Source of the DNA: Halorubrum sp. Atlit-26R
GTDB taxonomy: Archaea; Halobacteriota; Halobacteria; Halobacteriales; Haloferacaceae
DNA length: 64,000 nucleotides
Assembly (NCBI RefSeq): GCF_003666015.1
Contig: NZ_QPLT01000007.1
Span: forward strand, 62,001-126,000
Direction of reading: 5' to 3'
Below, piece after piece: positions 1 through 8,450 of this stretch (its first letter is position 1; the number at the start of each line of letters is the position of its first letter). Both the position numbers and the translations under genes were made by a program. The notes beneath the pieces were generated by a model. That model was not told the origin of the DNA. It did not search any database and saw only the letters and a list, made by a program, of their open reading frames with translations.

Positions 1-270
1 TTCATCACGCTGTACGGGCTCCACTCCGGCGCCCACGCCGCTTACGAGGACTTCGCGAACATCGCCGAGAACGACGAGGAGGCGCAGTTCGACCTCGAAG
101 AGCGGTACATCGGCCACGAGACCGAGAGCCACCACGAGCTCTCCTTCGTCCCGCGGTACCAGGACATCGAGGCCGAGTTCGACCCCGAGGCGCGACAGCG
201 CCAAGAGGAGTCGGCCGGCTTCACCGAAGACGAGAACGACCCGATCACGGCCTCGGAGGGCGACGACTGA
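1..270 (+). CDS. C-terminal fragment of an unidentified protein
   Basis: The last 89 codons of a gene that begins before the window. The acidic tail has no motif I recognise. Its stop codon shares one base with the ATG of the following CitE-like gene, so the two are probably co-transcribed. Because that gene and the nearby CoA-transferase fit the haloarchaeal methylaspartate cycle, this could be another enzyme of the same pathway, for example the mesaconyl-CoA hydratase, but that rests on context alone and nothing in the fragment proves it. Confidence 0.6.
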   Translation, partial: FITLYGLHSGAHAAYEDFANIAENDEEAQFDLEERYIGHETESHHELSFVPRYQDIEAEFDPEARQRQEESAGFTEDENDPITASEGDD

Positions 271-1190
271 TGGGCGGGCCGGAAGACGTCACGCTCCGGC
301 GGAGCCAGCTCGCCACGCCGGGCTCCGACCCGGAGATGATCGAACGGGCGCCCGACTCCGGCGCCGACGAGGCGTTCCTCGACCTCGAGGACTCCGTCGC
401 GCCCTCGGCGAAGGTCGACGCCCGCGAGAACGTCATCGAGGGGCTGATCGAGTACGACTGGTCGGACACCCGGCCCTGCTACCGGATGAACGGCGTCGAC
501 ACTCGGTGGTTCTACGACGACGTGATCGAGGTCGTCGGCCGCGCCGGCGAGCACCTCGACACGATCATGGTGCCGATGGCGAACAACCCGGAGACGGTCG
601 CCACCGTCGCCAACCTGCTGACGCAGGTCGAGGAGAACAACGACCTGCCGGTCGGCGAGATCGGCCTCCAGGCGCAGATCGAGTCGCCGGAGGCGATGAC
701 GAAGGTCGCCGACATCGCCCGCGCCAGCGACCGCCTGGAGTCGCTCGTGTTCGGCCCCGGCGACTACACCGCCAACGTCGGCGCCGCCGGCCTCACGATC
801 GGCTCCGGCGGCGGTTACCCCGGCCACTACTGGCACTACCAGCTCGCGCGCATCGCCCACGCCGCGAAGGCACAGGGCCTTCAGGTGATCGACGGCCCGT
901 ACGCCGAGATCGAGGACGCGGAGGGGTTCCGCGACTCCTGTCGCTGGGCGAGCCAGCTCGGCTGTAACGGCAAGTGGGCGATCCACCCGAGCCAGATCGG
1001 GCCCGCCAACGAGACGTTCGCGCCCTCGCCCGAGGAGGCCGAGAAGGCCCGCCGGATCGTCGACGCCTACGCGGAGGCGAAAGAGCAGGGCAAAGGCGCC
1101 GTCTCGGTCGACGGCGAGATGGTCGACGAGGCGACCGACAAGATGGCCCGCGGCATCGTCGCGCGCGCCGAGCAGGCGGGGATCCTGTAG
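270..1190 (+). CDS. HpcH/HpcI/CitE-family (beta-methyl)malyl-CoA lyase-like protein
   Basis: A 306-residue single-domain TIM-barrel lyase of the CitE family. Visible motifs are FLDLED (36-41), QIESP with Glu138, and GPGDYT with Asp165; the last two are the usual Mg2+ ligands. Family members cleave or form malyl-CoA, beta-methylmalyl-CoA or citramalyl-CoA. In haloarchaea such proteins serve the methylaspartate cycle of acetyl-CoA assimilation. The ATG overlaps the previous stop codon. A CoA-transferase of the same pathway lies convergently downstream. The exact substrate cannot be read from the sequence; a malyl-CoA thioesterase activity is the main alternative. Confidence 0.85.
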   Translation: MGGPEDVTLRRSQLATPGSDPEMIERAPDSGADEAFLDLEDSVAPSAKVDARENVIEGLIEYDWSDTRPCYRMNGVDTRWFYDDVIEVVGRAGEHLDTIMVPMANNPETVATVANLLTQVEENNDLPVGEIGLQAQIESPEAMTKVADIARASDRLESLVFGPGDYTANVGAAGLTIGSGGGYPGHYWHYQLARIAHAAKAQGLQVIDGPYAEIEDAEGFRDSCRWASQLGCNGKWAIHPSQIGPANETFAPSPEEAEKARRIVDAYAEAKEQGKGAVSVDGEMVDEATDKMARGIVARAEQAGIL

Positions 1191-1295
1191 GCCGGGACGC
1201 TCCGAGGTCGTCGCGGCACTCGGGCATCCTTTTTCGCCGGGCGCTCGCCGGGCGCTCGCCGGTATCGTCACTCCGAAATCGCTGCTCCGAGAACG

Positions 1296-2591
1296 TTACT
1301 CCGCGATCGCGCCGAGCTCCCGCAGCTCGTCGATGTCCCCGTCGCCGTAGCCGTACTCGCGGAGGACCGACTCCGTGTGTTCGCCGAGCGCGGGCGGGTG
1401 GCGGCGGACCGTCGTCGGCGTCCGCGAGAAGTGCATCGGCGACCCGGGGAACCGCACCGTGCCCGCGGTCGGGTGCTCGGCCTCTTCGAGCATCCCGCGC
1501 GCCTCGATCTGGGGGTCGTCGAACACCTCGCCCACGTCGCGGACGCGGCTCGCGGGCACGTCGTGGTCGTCCAGCCGCTCGACCGCCTCGTCGGTCGTCA
1601 TCGCCGCGAACGTCTCCGCTAACTCGGCGTCGAGCTCGTCGCGGTTCCGGACGCGCCCCTCGTTCTCCTCGTACCGCTCGTCGGCGAGCAGGTCGGGGCG
1701 GTCGATGGCCTCGCACAGCGGCGGCCAGAACCGGTCGGACGAGCAGGCGACGACGACGTAGTCGTCCGCCGTCTCGTACGCCCGATAGGGGACGATGTTC
1801 GGGTGTTTGCTCCCCATCCGGCCCGGCGGCTCGCCGCTGGCGAAGTAGTTCGTCGCCATGTAGCTGGTCCAGGCGGCCTGCCCGTCGAGCAGGCTCACGT
1901 CGATCTTCTGCCCGCTTCCGTCGCCGAGCTCGCGTTCGAGCAGCGCCGCGAGGATCGCCTGCGTCGCGTACATGCCGGCGCCGACGTCGGCGAGCGCGAC
2001 TCCGATCCGGACCGGCGGGCCGCCCTCGACGCCCGTGAACGACATGAACCCGCCCCGCGCCTGCATCATGATGTCGTACGCGGGCTTGTCGCGGTCGGGG
2101 CCCCACTCGCCGTAGCCGGAGATGCCGCAGTAGACGAGCCCGGGGTTCTCCTCGACGAGGTCGCCGTAGCCGAGCTCCCACTCCTCCGTCTTGCCGACCC
2201 GGAAGTTCTCGACGAGGACGTCCGCCTCGCGCGCGATATCGCGGACGACCGCGCGGCCCGCCTCGGTCGTCAGGTCCAGCTGGATCGAGCGCTTGTTGCG
2301 GTTGACGCTGACGTAGTAGGCGCTCTCGGCGCCGTCCTCGGTCTCGTCGCTCTCGCCATCCTCGCCGTCGCCTTTTCGCCCCTCGCCGCCGTCGCCCTTG
2401 CTGAACGCCGGCGGGACCCACGTCCGCGTCTGGTCGCCCGGGCCGGGCCGCTCGACCTTGATCACCTCCGCGCCGAGGTCGCCGAGCTGCATCGTACAGA
2501 ACGGCCCGACGAGTACGCGCGAGAGGTCCAGCACCGTGACGCCGTCCAGCGGCCCCGTGTCGCTCTCGGGCTCGCGCGCCTCACCGACCAC
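1296..2591 (-). CDS. mct: CaiB/BaiF family CoA-transferase, probably succinyl-CoA:mesaconate CoA-transferase
   Basis: A 431-residue class III CoA-transferase. It has the N-terminal nucleotide-fold start (VTVLDLSRVLVGP, 18-30), the VENFRVG segment and the catalytic aspartate in PAYD (about residue 173). An acidic glycine-rich insert at about residues 64-88 is typical of haloarchaeal surface loops. Class III enzymes move CoA between acids through an aspartyl-CoA thioester. Convergent placement with a CitE-like lyase supports the mesaconate enzyme of the methylaspartate cycle, but close relatives use other acids, so the substrate is inferred. Confidence 0.8.
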   Translation of the reverse strand: MVGEAREPESDTGPLDGVTVLDLSRVLVGPFCTMQLGDLGAEVIKVERPGPGDQTRTWVPPAFSKGDGGEGRKGDGEDGESDETEDGAESAYYVSVNRNKRSIQLDLTTEAGRAVVRDIAREADVLVENFRVGKTEEWELGYGDLVEENPGLVYCGISGYGEWGPDRDKPAYDIMMQARGGFMSFTGVEGGPPVRIGVALADVGAGMYATQAILAALLERELGDGSGQKIDVSLLDGQAAWTSYMATNYFASGEPPGRMGSKHPNIVPYRAYETADDYVVVACSSDRFWPPLCEAIDRPDLLADERYEENEGRVRNRDELDAELAETFAAMTTDEAVERLDDHDVPASRVRDVGEVFDDPQIEARGMLEEAEHPTAGTVRFPGSPMHFSRTPTTVRRHPPALGEHTESVLREYGYGDGDIDELRELGAIAE

Positions 2592-2708
2592 GCAGTATCG
2601 CCTCCGCGGACCGTCGCCGTATCCGGTTCATGCGATCCGGCTCAACCGCCGGGGTAGTGAGTGTTGCGGCGCGGTGGTGGTAATGAAAAACAGGGATGGG
2701 CGGCCGGA

Positions 2709-2873
2709 TCAGGCCGGGAGGGTGTCGATACCGTTGATCTCGACGTAGCCGTACTCGCAGTCGGGGCAGCGCCACTTCGTCTTCTCGCCGAGGTGGAGCG
2801 TCATCGCCGCGGTCCGGTAGAACGAACGGGTCTCGCCGCACGCGGGACAGTCCACGTCCTTTTCGAGCGCCAT
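2709..2873 (-). CDS. Small zinc-ribbon protein, 54 aa
   Basis: A 54-residue reading frame with two zinc-knuckle pairs, CPAC (9-12) and CPDC (36-39), spaced as in a single zinc ribbon. Such small zinc proteins are common in haloarchaea and are often of unknown function. It stands alone between the CoA-transferase and a gate-domain membrane protein. The four cysteines and the clean start and stop are the evidence; nothing indicates a partner. Confidence 0.75.
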   Translation of the reverse strand: MALEKDVDCPACGETRSFYRTAAMTLHLGEKTKWRCPDCEYGYVEINGIDTLPA

Positions 2874-2927
2874 GCGCGCCGATCGGTCCGGGGCGGTGTT
2901 GAACCTACTGATTCGCGTGAGACCGAC

Positions 2928-3911
2928 TCACCACACCGGCGCGAGCAGCAGCGCGACCGTCGCCGAGATGAAGACCAGCTTCAGGGCGGTGTTGACGACG
3001 ATCACCTTCGTCCCGAACGACGCGCCCCAGATCCCGTACTGGAAGGGGATCGAGCGCCGGAACGTCGAGACGGCAAAGGAGAGGATACTTCCGATGAGCA
3101 GCGACGCGACCGCGGTGCGAGTGGTGAAGGTTCCGGCCTCGGTCCCGGCCAGCGTCGCCGCGCCCGCGGTCGTGTCGAGCGTGAACACGGCGATGACGGG
3201 AACCGCCTCGCCCGGCAGCCCCAGCACCCCCGTGATCGGTTCGGCGACGCTCGTCAGCGCGGTCACGTCGTACGTCGTGACGAGCCAGATGACGAGCGTG
3301 TACACGACCGCGAGCCGCGGGACGATCCGGCGGAGGGTGCTCCACGACTTCTCGGCCGCGTCACGGACGCGCTCGCGGTCGGTGCGGTCGTCGGCCTCGG
3401 GGCCGGTCGCGTCGACGTCGGCGAGCGCGGAGCGGTCGACGTTCGCCTCCGAGAGGAGGAGGCCGCCCGCGACGACGCCCGTGACGGTGATTACCAGCGC
3501 GATGCCGGCGCGCGCGCCGACGTAGACGGCGCCGGTCGTGACCCCGAGGATCGGGATCAACACCGGGACGTAGTAGGTGAAGACGTGCTGGACGAAGCCG
3601 AAGAACGTGTTCATCACCACGGCGACGAGCGTCGCGCGGTCGTCGAGCAGGCCCGCCTCGCGGTACTCCGCCAGCGTGGCGTAGCCCGCGGTCGTCGACG
3701 CCGCGGTCGTGAGGATCGCCGTGCCGACCTCGTCGGGGAGGTTCGCCGGCCGCGTGAGCCACCCCGCGAGCCCGGCGACGTACCGGACTAAGCCGAACGC
3801 GACGGCGACGTTGGCGGCGAAGACGCCGCCCGCGATGAACGCCGTGATCCGGGCCAGCCGGGGGACCACGTCCGCGAGCAGCGTCGCGAGGTCGGCGGCG
3901 ACCGATTGCAC
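2928..3911 (-). CDS. Nucleoside-recognition (gate) domain membrane protein
   Basis: A 327-residue multi-pass membrane protein with hydrophobic helices at about 19-42, 98-120, 128-150, 198-218 and 250-325. The sequence LPDEVGTAILTTAAST and the repeated later half resemble the gate domain of nucleoside-recognition proteins found in archaea and in spore-maturation SpmA/SpmB. An acidic cytoplasmic loop sits at about 158-190. Transported substrate, if any, is unknown. It is on the opposite strand from the beta-propeller gene that follows. Confidence 0.7.
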   Translation of the reverse strand: MQSVAADLATLLADVVPRLARITAFIAGGVFAANVAVAFGLVRYVAGLAGWLTRPANLPDEVGTAILTTAASTTAGYATLAEYREAGLLDDRATLVAVVMNTFFGFVQHVFTYYVPVLIPILGVTTGAVYVGARAGIALVITVTGVVAGGLLLSEANVDRSALADVDATGPEADDRTDRERVRDAAEKSWSTLRRIVPRLAVVYTLVIWLVTTYDVTALTSVAEPITGVLGLPGEAVPVIAVFTLDTTAGAATLAGTEAGTFTTRTAVASLLIGSILSFAVSTFRRSIPFQYGIWGASFGTKVIVVNTALKLVFISATVALLLAPVW

Positions 3912-4055
3912 GGATCAATGTAGGGGAGGGCCGGCCAAATGGCCGTCGGAACGCGCGGGCGTTCCCGGGGCGTCGGAACGCGCGACGGTGCCCGAGCCCG
4001 GGACGGGAGCGCCGGCGCGCGGGGCTTATGACCCGCCGCGGAGAACGCCCTCCCG

Positions 4056-4946
4056 ATGGCTCCCGCCGAGGACGACATCTCGATCGACGAAAAGCGCGTG
4101 TACGCGGGCAGCGCCGGCCGCACCGACGCCTACGTCGCGACGGGGACCGGGATCGTCCGCGTCTCGCTGTCGGCCGACAAGATCGGCGCGTTCGACATGG
4201 TCGCGCGCGACGCGGCCCGCGACGTCGCCGTCCTCGCGCGCGGCGAGGGGGCGGACCTCGTCGCCGCCGCGACTCCGGACGGGCTCTCGGTCGCCGCGGT
4301 CGGGGACGATCCCGACTTCGAGCCGGTCGACGACGAGCCGGCGGTCGCGGTCGGCGTGGGGAAGGGCCGTGACGGCGGTGACATCCTCGTCGCGCGTGAG
4401 GACGGCGCGATCGAGCGCGTCGCGTTCGAGGACGGCGGGACGGCGGTCGCGTCGACAGCGCGGCTGGGCTCCGTGGCGGAGCCGCGCGCGGTCGACGGCG
4501 CGCTCGTCGCGGGCGCTGAGGGGGTCTACCGGGTCGATGCGGGGAGGCTCACCGACGTCGGCCTCGACGATGCGCGAGACGTAGCCGGGTCCGGGATGCC
4601 GCTCGCCGCGACCGGTGCGGGGCTCTACTGGCTCGGCAACGGCTGGATGACGGTCCGGGAGGGCGTCGCGGACGCGGTCGCGGCCGACGGCGACGGCCAC
4701 GCGATGGCGGTCGTCGACGGCGATCTGTTGGTTCACTCGGGTGCGGGCGGTGAGTGGGGGGACGAGACGTGGGGAGTCACCGATCTACCCGTGGACGAGA
4801 CGGCGGTAGCGCTCGGGTACGGGCCCGGTGTGTCGGTGGCGGTCACTGACGCCGGGACGCTCTGCGTCGACGCCGGCGACGGCTGGCGCCACCAAGTGGT
4901 CGGCGTCCGGGACGTGAACGGCGTGGCGCTCGCGGTCGTGGAATGA
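4056..4946 (+). CDS. HVO_0234-type beta-propeller-like protein
   Basis: A 296-residue soluble acidic protein with no signal peptide. It contains six or seven degenerate repeats of the form 'short strand - GDILVAREDG / GALVAGAEGVYR / DGDLLVHSGAG', which read as propeller blades. This matches the haloarchaeal family known by the Haloferax locus tag HVO_0234. No catalytic motif is seen and the role is unknown. It is followed by a copy of the structured repeat element near 5.0-5.4 kb. Confidence 0.75.
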   Translation: MAPAEDDISIDEKRVYAGSAGRTDAYVATGTGIVRVSLSADKIGAFDMVARDAARDVAVLARGEGADLVAAATPDGLSVAAVGDDPDFEPVDDEPAVAVGVGKGRDGGDILVAREDGAIERVAFEDGGTAVASTARLGSVAEPRAVDGALVAGAEGVYRVDAGRLTDVGLDDARDVAGSGMPLAATGAGLYWLGNGWMTVREGVADAVAADGDGHAMAVVDGDLLVHSGAGGEWGDETWGVTDLPVDETAVALGYGPGVSVAVTDAGTLCVDAGDGWRHQVVGVRDVNGVALAVVE

Positions 4947-4990
4947 GTTGGAGATACTGTGTGGAGCGCCCCGAAATCTCGATCGTTCGC

Positions 4991-5146
4991 TTATAAATCA
5001 TCGCTAGCAGATCGACGACGCTCTCCGATGTCCTGGCCGATGGTGTATAAATAACTGACCGCGGGTCGGCGGTAAACACCTCCAAAGCCCCGGCCGTGAG
5101 GCTGTACGGAAACTGTTGTGCTTATAAATAGCTGATCTCGACGACC
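4991..5146 (-). repeat. Tail units of element A
   Basis: Two to three diverged tail units lie beyond the 3' side of element A, marked by TTATAAA-like boxes at 4991, 5046 and 5122. The middle unit carries a 15-base copy (5087-5101) of the sequence at 5156-5170 that includes element A's own variant stem (GGCCGTGAGG). Because that variant is not found in the other five elements, the unit was probably copied from this very element. Confidence 0.65.
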
Positions 5147-5415
5147 GCCGCCGAAGCCCCGGCCGTGAGGCGGGCGCACGCTCGGTGCGCTCCTCACTCG
5201 CTCACTCCGTTCGCTCGCTGCGGTGCTTCCGTCCCCTGCGCCCGCCTCACGGCCGCCCCTTCGAGCCCCGCCCCGCCCCGCACGGCCCCGCACCTCACGC
5301 CTCCCCAGCCTCGTCGGGCGCGCCTTCGGGCTCCCTCCGGTCGCCCTCGTTGCGCCCGACTCCCTCGCGCGTGCGCCTCGCGGCCGCCGAGGGCGGCCGC
5401 TCGCAGGCACGCGCC
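5147..5415 (-). ncRNA. Candidate structured RNA, element A core
   Basis: Read on the minus strand. Stem P2 is GGCCGTGAGGCGGGCGCA (5161-5178) with a perfect partner at 5237-5254. Stem P3 is GTCGGGCGC at 5313-5321 with 5352-5360. A P4 hairpin GCGGCCGCC/GGCGGCCGC lies near the 5' end. The outer helix P1 here is CTCGAAG with CTTCGG, whereas the other copies have CTCAAAG with CTTTGG: both sides changed and pairing is kept. The element lies between two convergent genes and encodes no protein that is conserved among the copies. Transcription is inferred, not shown. Confidence 0.7.
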
Positions 5416-5431
5416 GCCGCACCGCCGATCC

Positions 5432-5439
5432 TTTATAAA
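5432..5439 (-). promoter_or_regulatory. TATA box before element A
   Basis: TTTATAAA centred about 20 nt before the conserved GGCGCGTGCC that opens the core on the minus strand. It is a good archaeal TATA box at a spacing that puts transcription start inside or just after that block. Confidence 0.5.
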
Positions 5440-5469
5440 TGAAAAGTTAGATTCCCGCCTTGTGCCGTC

Positions 5470-6420
5470 TTACGCCTTCGGCAGGTCGATCGGCTCGCCG
5501 TCGGCGTAGACGGTCGGGTTCCGGATGATGCCGTCGAGGTGGAGCGGCGCGTCCGTCTCGCCGCCGATCCCGGCGTTGTCGCCGATCGCGATGTGGACCG
5601 TGCCGCCGGCCTTCTCGTCTAAGAGGACCGAGCCGACGAGCTCCTCGACCCCGCCGTTGGTCCCGATGCCGAGTTCCGCGAGGTTGTACGCCGCGTCCCC
5701 GACCTCCTCGGCCGCCGCCTCCACGTCGGCGCGGATCTCGTCGTCGCCGATCTCGGTCACGAACCCGTCCTCGACCTCGAACGCGAGTGTCTGGTCCTCG
5801 TCGAGCAGGCCGTGGGGCATCATCGTCCCGTCGACGACGAAGGTCCCGGTCGCGGTCTCGGGGGCGACGAACACCTCGCCCGCGGGGAGGTTCGAGAAGT
5901 CGCCCGGCTCGCGGACCATGCCGGTGTCGGCGAGCCACTCGCGGTCGCCGATCCCGAACGTGATGTCGGTGCCGGCGGGCGCGGTGACGCGGACCTCGTC
6001 CGCGTCGCCGACCTGGTCGAGCACGTCGTCGCAGGCGGCGTCGATGGCGGCGTAGTCGGCGTCAAGCCCGGTCGTGAACACGTCCTCGGTGATGCCCGGG
6101 AGCGTCGCGCCGCGCGCGCCGGCGTCGCAGGCCGCGCCGCGGGCGCGGGTGTGGCTCAGGCTCTTCGTCGTCGGCGCGAGGAAGACGTCCGCCTCCCGCA
6201 TCGCGGCCGCGACCGGCGCCGGCGGCTCCGTCCCGTGCTGGTCCGCGGGCGGGTACCGCAGGACCGTCGCGTCGTCGGTGACGGCGCACGCGGCCGCGTA
6301 GAGCGCCTCACCGATCGGCTCGCGCTCGTCGTCGGTGACCACGACGACCGACTCGTCGGGGGCGACGTTCAGACACTGTTCGACCGCGGTCGCCGCGGCG
6401 TCGGAGAGGTCGGCTGCCAT
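5470..6420 (-). CDS. M29-like aminopeptidase (AmpS / leucyl aminopeptidase family)
   Basis: A 316-residue protein related to the metal-dependent aminopeptidases of family M29 (AmpS/PepS). The C-terminal part has the family segments NLAELGIGTN, DEKAGGTVHIAIGDN and DAPLHLDGII, with metal-binding Glu, His and Asp in the last two. The shorter start at 6420 (MAADLSD) is preferred to an in-frame ATG at 6459, whose extra 13 residues look unrelated. Haloarchaeal members are shorter than the bacterial ones of about 410 residues. The upstream gap is AT-rich and shared with the divergent gap gene. Confidence 0.75.
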   Translation of the reverse strand: MAADLSDAAATAVEQCLNVAPDESVVVVTDDEREPIGEALYAAACAVTDDATVLRYPPADQHGTEPPAPVAAAMREADVFLAPTTKSLSHTRARGAACDAGARGATLPGITEDVFTTGLDADYAAIDAACDDVLDQVGDADEVRVTAPAGTDITFGIGDREWLADTGMVREPGDFSNLPAGEVFVAPETATGTFVVDGTMMPHGLLDEDQTLAFEVEDGFVTEIGDDEIRADVEAAAEEVGDAAYNLAELGIGTNGGVEELVGSVLLDEKAGGTVHIAIGDNAGIGGETDAPLHLDGIIRNPTVYADGEPIDLPKA

Positions 6421-6573
6421 GCTCGCGCCTCCGTTCGCCCGAGCGTTAGGCCTTGCCATCGACGATTTTACTCTATTTCGTAATTGAATTATTTACGTCC
6501 GGTGCCGATCGGCGTCGAATTAACCGATCGATTACTCGTGGGGTAGTTAATTTCATTTTACGATCCTCGAAAA

Positions 6574-6580
6574 GATTATA
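6574..6580 (+). promoter_or_regulatory. TATA box of gap
   Basis: GATTATA preceded by the purine-rich BRE-like CGAAAA. It is centred 28 nt before the gap ATG, so the transcript is expected to be leaderless. Confidence 0.6.
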
Positions 6581-6604
6581 CCACTCCCCGAGCGACAGGC
6601 AGGT

Positions 6605-7672
6605 ATGATACGCGTAGGCGTCAACGGCTACGGCACGATCGGCAAGCGGGTCGCGGACGCCGTCGCGGCCCAGGCCGACATGGAGCTCGTCGGCGTGACG
6701 AAGGCGTCGCCGGACTACGGCGTCGAGGCCGCGGCCCGCCGGGGCTACGATCTCTACGCGGCGGTCGAGGACCGCGCAGACGACTTTGCGGCCGCCGGCG
6801 TCGACCTGGCGGGGACGCTCGGCGACCTCCTCGACGCCGTCGACGTCGTCGTCGACTGCGCGCCCTCCGGCGTCGGCGAGCGCAACGCGCCGGTGTACGA
6901 GGCGCACGACACGAAGGCGATCTTCCAGGGCGGCGAGGACGCCGCAGTCGCCGACGCCTCCTTCAACGCGCGCGGCCGGTTCGAGGCCGCCCGCGGCGCC
7001 GACTCCGTCCGCGTCGTCTCCTGTAACACGACCGCGCTCTCGCGGCTGCTCGCGCCGCTCGACGAGACCTACGGCGTCGAGAAGGCGCGCGTCACGCTCG
7101 TGCGCCGCGGCGGCGACCCGAACGAGACCGACCGCGGTCCGATAAACGACATCGTCCCCGACCCGGCGACGGTCCCCTCTCACCACGGCCCGGACGTGAA
7201 CGAGGTCCTCCCCGACGTGACCGTCGACACCGCGGCGCTGAAGGCGCCGGTGACGGGGATGCACACCCACAGCGTCAACGTCACCCTGGAGACCGACCCC
7301 GACCCGGCGGCCGTCCGCGACCTGCTCGCCGACGAGAGCCGGATCTTCCTCGTGCCCGAAGGCGCCGGCATCGACGGCGCCGGCGCGCTGAAGGAGTACG
7401 CGGCCGACGCGGGGCGGCCCCGCGGCGACCTCTGGGAGAACTGCGTCTGGGAGGAGTCGATAAGCGTGACCGGTCGGGACCTCTACCTCTTCCAGAACGT
7501 CCACCAGGAGGCCGACGTGGTCCCCGAGAACGTCGACGCGGTCCGCGCGATGGCGACCGACGTCGACGCCGCCGAGTCGGTCGCGCGTACGAACGAGACG
7601 CTCGGCGTGGGCCTCGACAGCCGACTCGGAGACGGCGACCTGGTCCGGACGGAACTGCCGGCCGACGACTGA
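6605..7672 (+). CDS. gap: Glyceraldehyde-3-phosphate dehydrogenase, archaeal type II
   Basis: A 355-residue archaeal GAPDH. The N-terminal Rossmann motif is [13 protein letters not shown] (4-16) and the catalytic cysteine is Cys140 in SCNTT. The conserved [11 protein letters not shown] segment follows in the catalytic domain. It interconverts glyceraldehyde 3-phosphate and 1,3-bisphosphoglycerate with NAD(P). In haloarchaea the type II enzyme is generally the gluconeogenic one and a separate type I enzyme serves glycolysis; that assignment is family knowledge. The TATA box at 6574 implies a leaderless mRNA. Length is normal, with a short acidic C-terminal extension. Confidence 0.95.
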   Translation: MIRVGVNGYGTIGKRVADAVAAQADMELVGVTKASPDYGVEAAARRGYDLYAAVEDRADDFAAAGVDLAGTLGDLLDAVDVVVDCAPSGVGERNAPVYEAHDTKAIFQGGEDAAVADASFNARGRFEAARGADSVRVVSCNTTALSRLLAPLDETYGVEKARVTLVRRGGDPNETDRGPINDIVPDPATVPSHHGPDVNEVLPDVTVDTAALKAPVTGMHTHSVNVTLETDPDPAAVRDLLADESRIFLVPEGAGIDGAGALKEYAADAGRPRGDLWENCVWEESISVTGRDLYLFQNVHQEADVVPENVDAVRAMATDVDAAESVARTNETLGVGLDSRLGDGDLVRTELPADD

Positions 7673-7731
7673 CGTCCTCGTTGACCGCCTTCGTTGACTG
7701 CTCTCGGTTCGCTACCGCCCGCAGCCGGCGG

Positions 7732-7908
7732 TCACTCGCTCGGCCGCGTGACGAGGAACGTCCGCCCGCCCCGGCGTTCGAGGTGGACCTCGCTGCCGTC
7801 GACGCGGTTCGCCCGGACCCGGTCCGGGAGGCGGTCGGTTCGACAGTCGGTGACGTCCACCCGCGTCGGCGTCGCGTACCGCGGTCGGTCGGCGGTGACT
7901 GCGCTCAT
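7732..7908 (-). CDS. Small basic/acidic hypothetical protein, 58 aa
   Basis: A 58-residue frame with a clean ATG (MSAVTADRPRY) and TGA. Its body alternates short strands and ends with FLVTRPSE, like a small beta domain. It lies between gap and an unknown acidic protein. No family is recognised. Codon use is haloarchaeal, with G or C in nearly all third positions. Confidence 0.55.
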   Translation of the reverse strand: MSAVTADRPRYATPTRVDVTDCRTDRLPDRVRANRVDGSEVHLERRGGRTFLVTRPSE

Positions 7909-8036
7909 ACCTCACCGTTCGACCGGACAGCCCCTATAAGCGAGCCATCCGCGGAGTGAAAGTGAAAGTAGACGGCTCCGAACCGCTGCCGGGCGATCCG
8001 GACGTGGACGGACGGGGACCTCGTCCCCCTCCCGCC

Positions 8037-8342
8037 CTACCGGCGGAGCCCCGTCGCCTCGTCGTCCTCGACGAACCGCACCGTGAAGTAGTCGTAGCCG
8101 CCGTAGGCGGCGTCGAGCGCGCCCATCCACCAGTTCCACCGCTCGACGAGCGAGGAGCCGTCCGGCGCGTCCTCCAAGTGTCCGATCACCCCCGTCACGG
8201 TCAGTCCGTGGCCGCGGTCCTCGGAGGGCCGCCCGGAGTCGACGAGGTCGCGGGCCGACCGCGAGACGGCGCGCCGCTCGGCCTCGGTCCCGCCGAACTC
8301 GTCTTCGAGTGCGCGTTCCAGACGCTTTCTGTCCATGGCCAA
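8037..8342 (-). CDS. Hypothetical protein, about 100 aa
   Basis: An acidic soluble protein. Residues 1-40 form a predicted helix rich in Arg/Glu, and the middle carries VERWNWWMGALDAAYGGYDYFTV, an aromatic-rich patch. A second ATG two codons in is equally possible as start. No known family is recognised; small proteins of this kind occur in other haloarchaea. It is transcribed toward the 58-aa gene. Confidence 0.6.
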   Translation of the reverse strand: MAMDRKRLERALEDEFGGTEAERRAVSRSARDLVDSGRPSEDRGHGLTVTGVIGHLEDAPDGSSLVERWNWWMGALDAAYGGYDYFTVRFVEDDEATGLRR

Positions 8343-8450
8343 TCTACGTGCCGCGAGTATATCAGTCGCGTGGTAGGGGGTGGCACGTCCGGTGACGCCG
8401 AGAGGACTCGACCGGACGTTCCGCCGCCTGCCGGCGGGCGCGCAGCCGAA

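Noticed and set aside
793-2421. A 540-codon open frame overlapping citE and mct.
   Set aside because: It is antisense or out of frame to two clear genes and is Arg/Gly-rich as expected from GC-rich DNA without stops.
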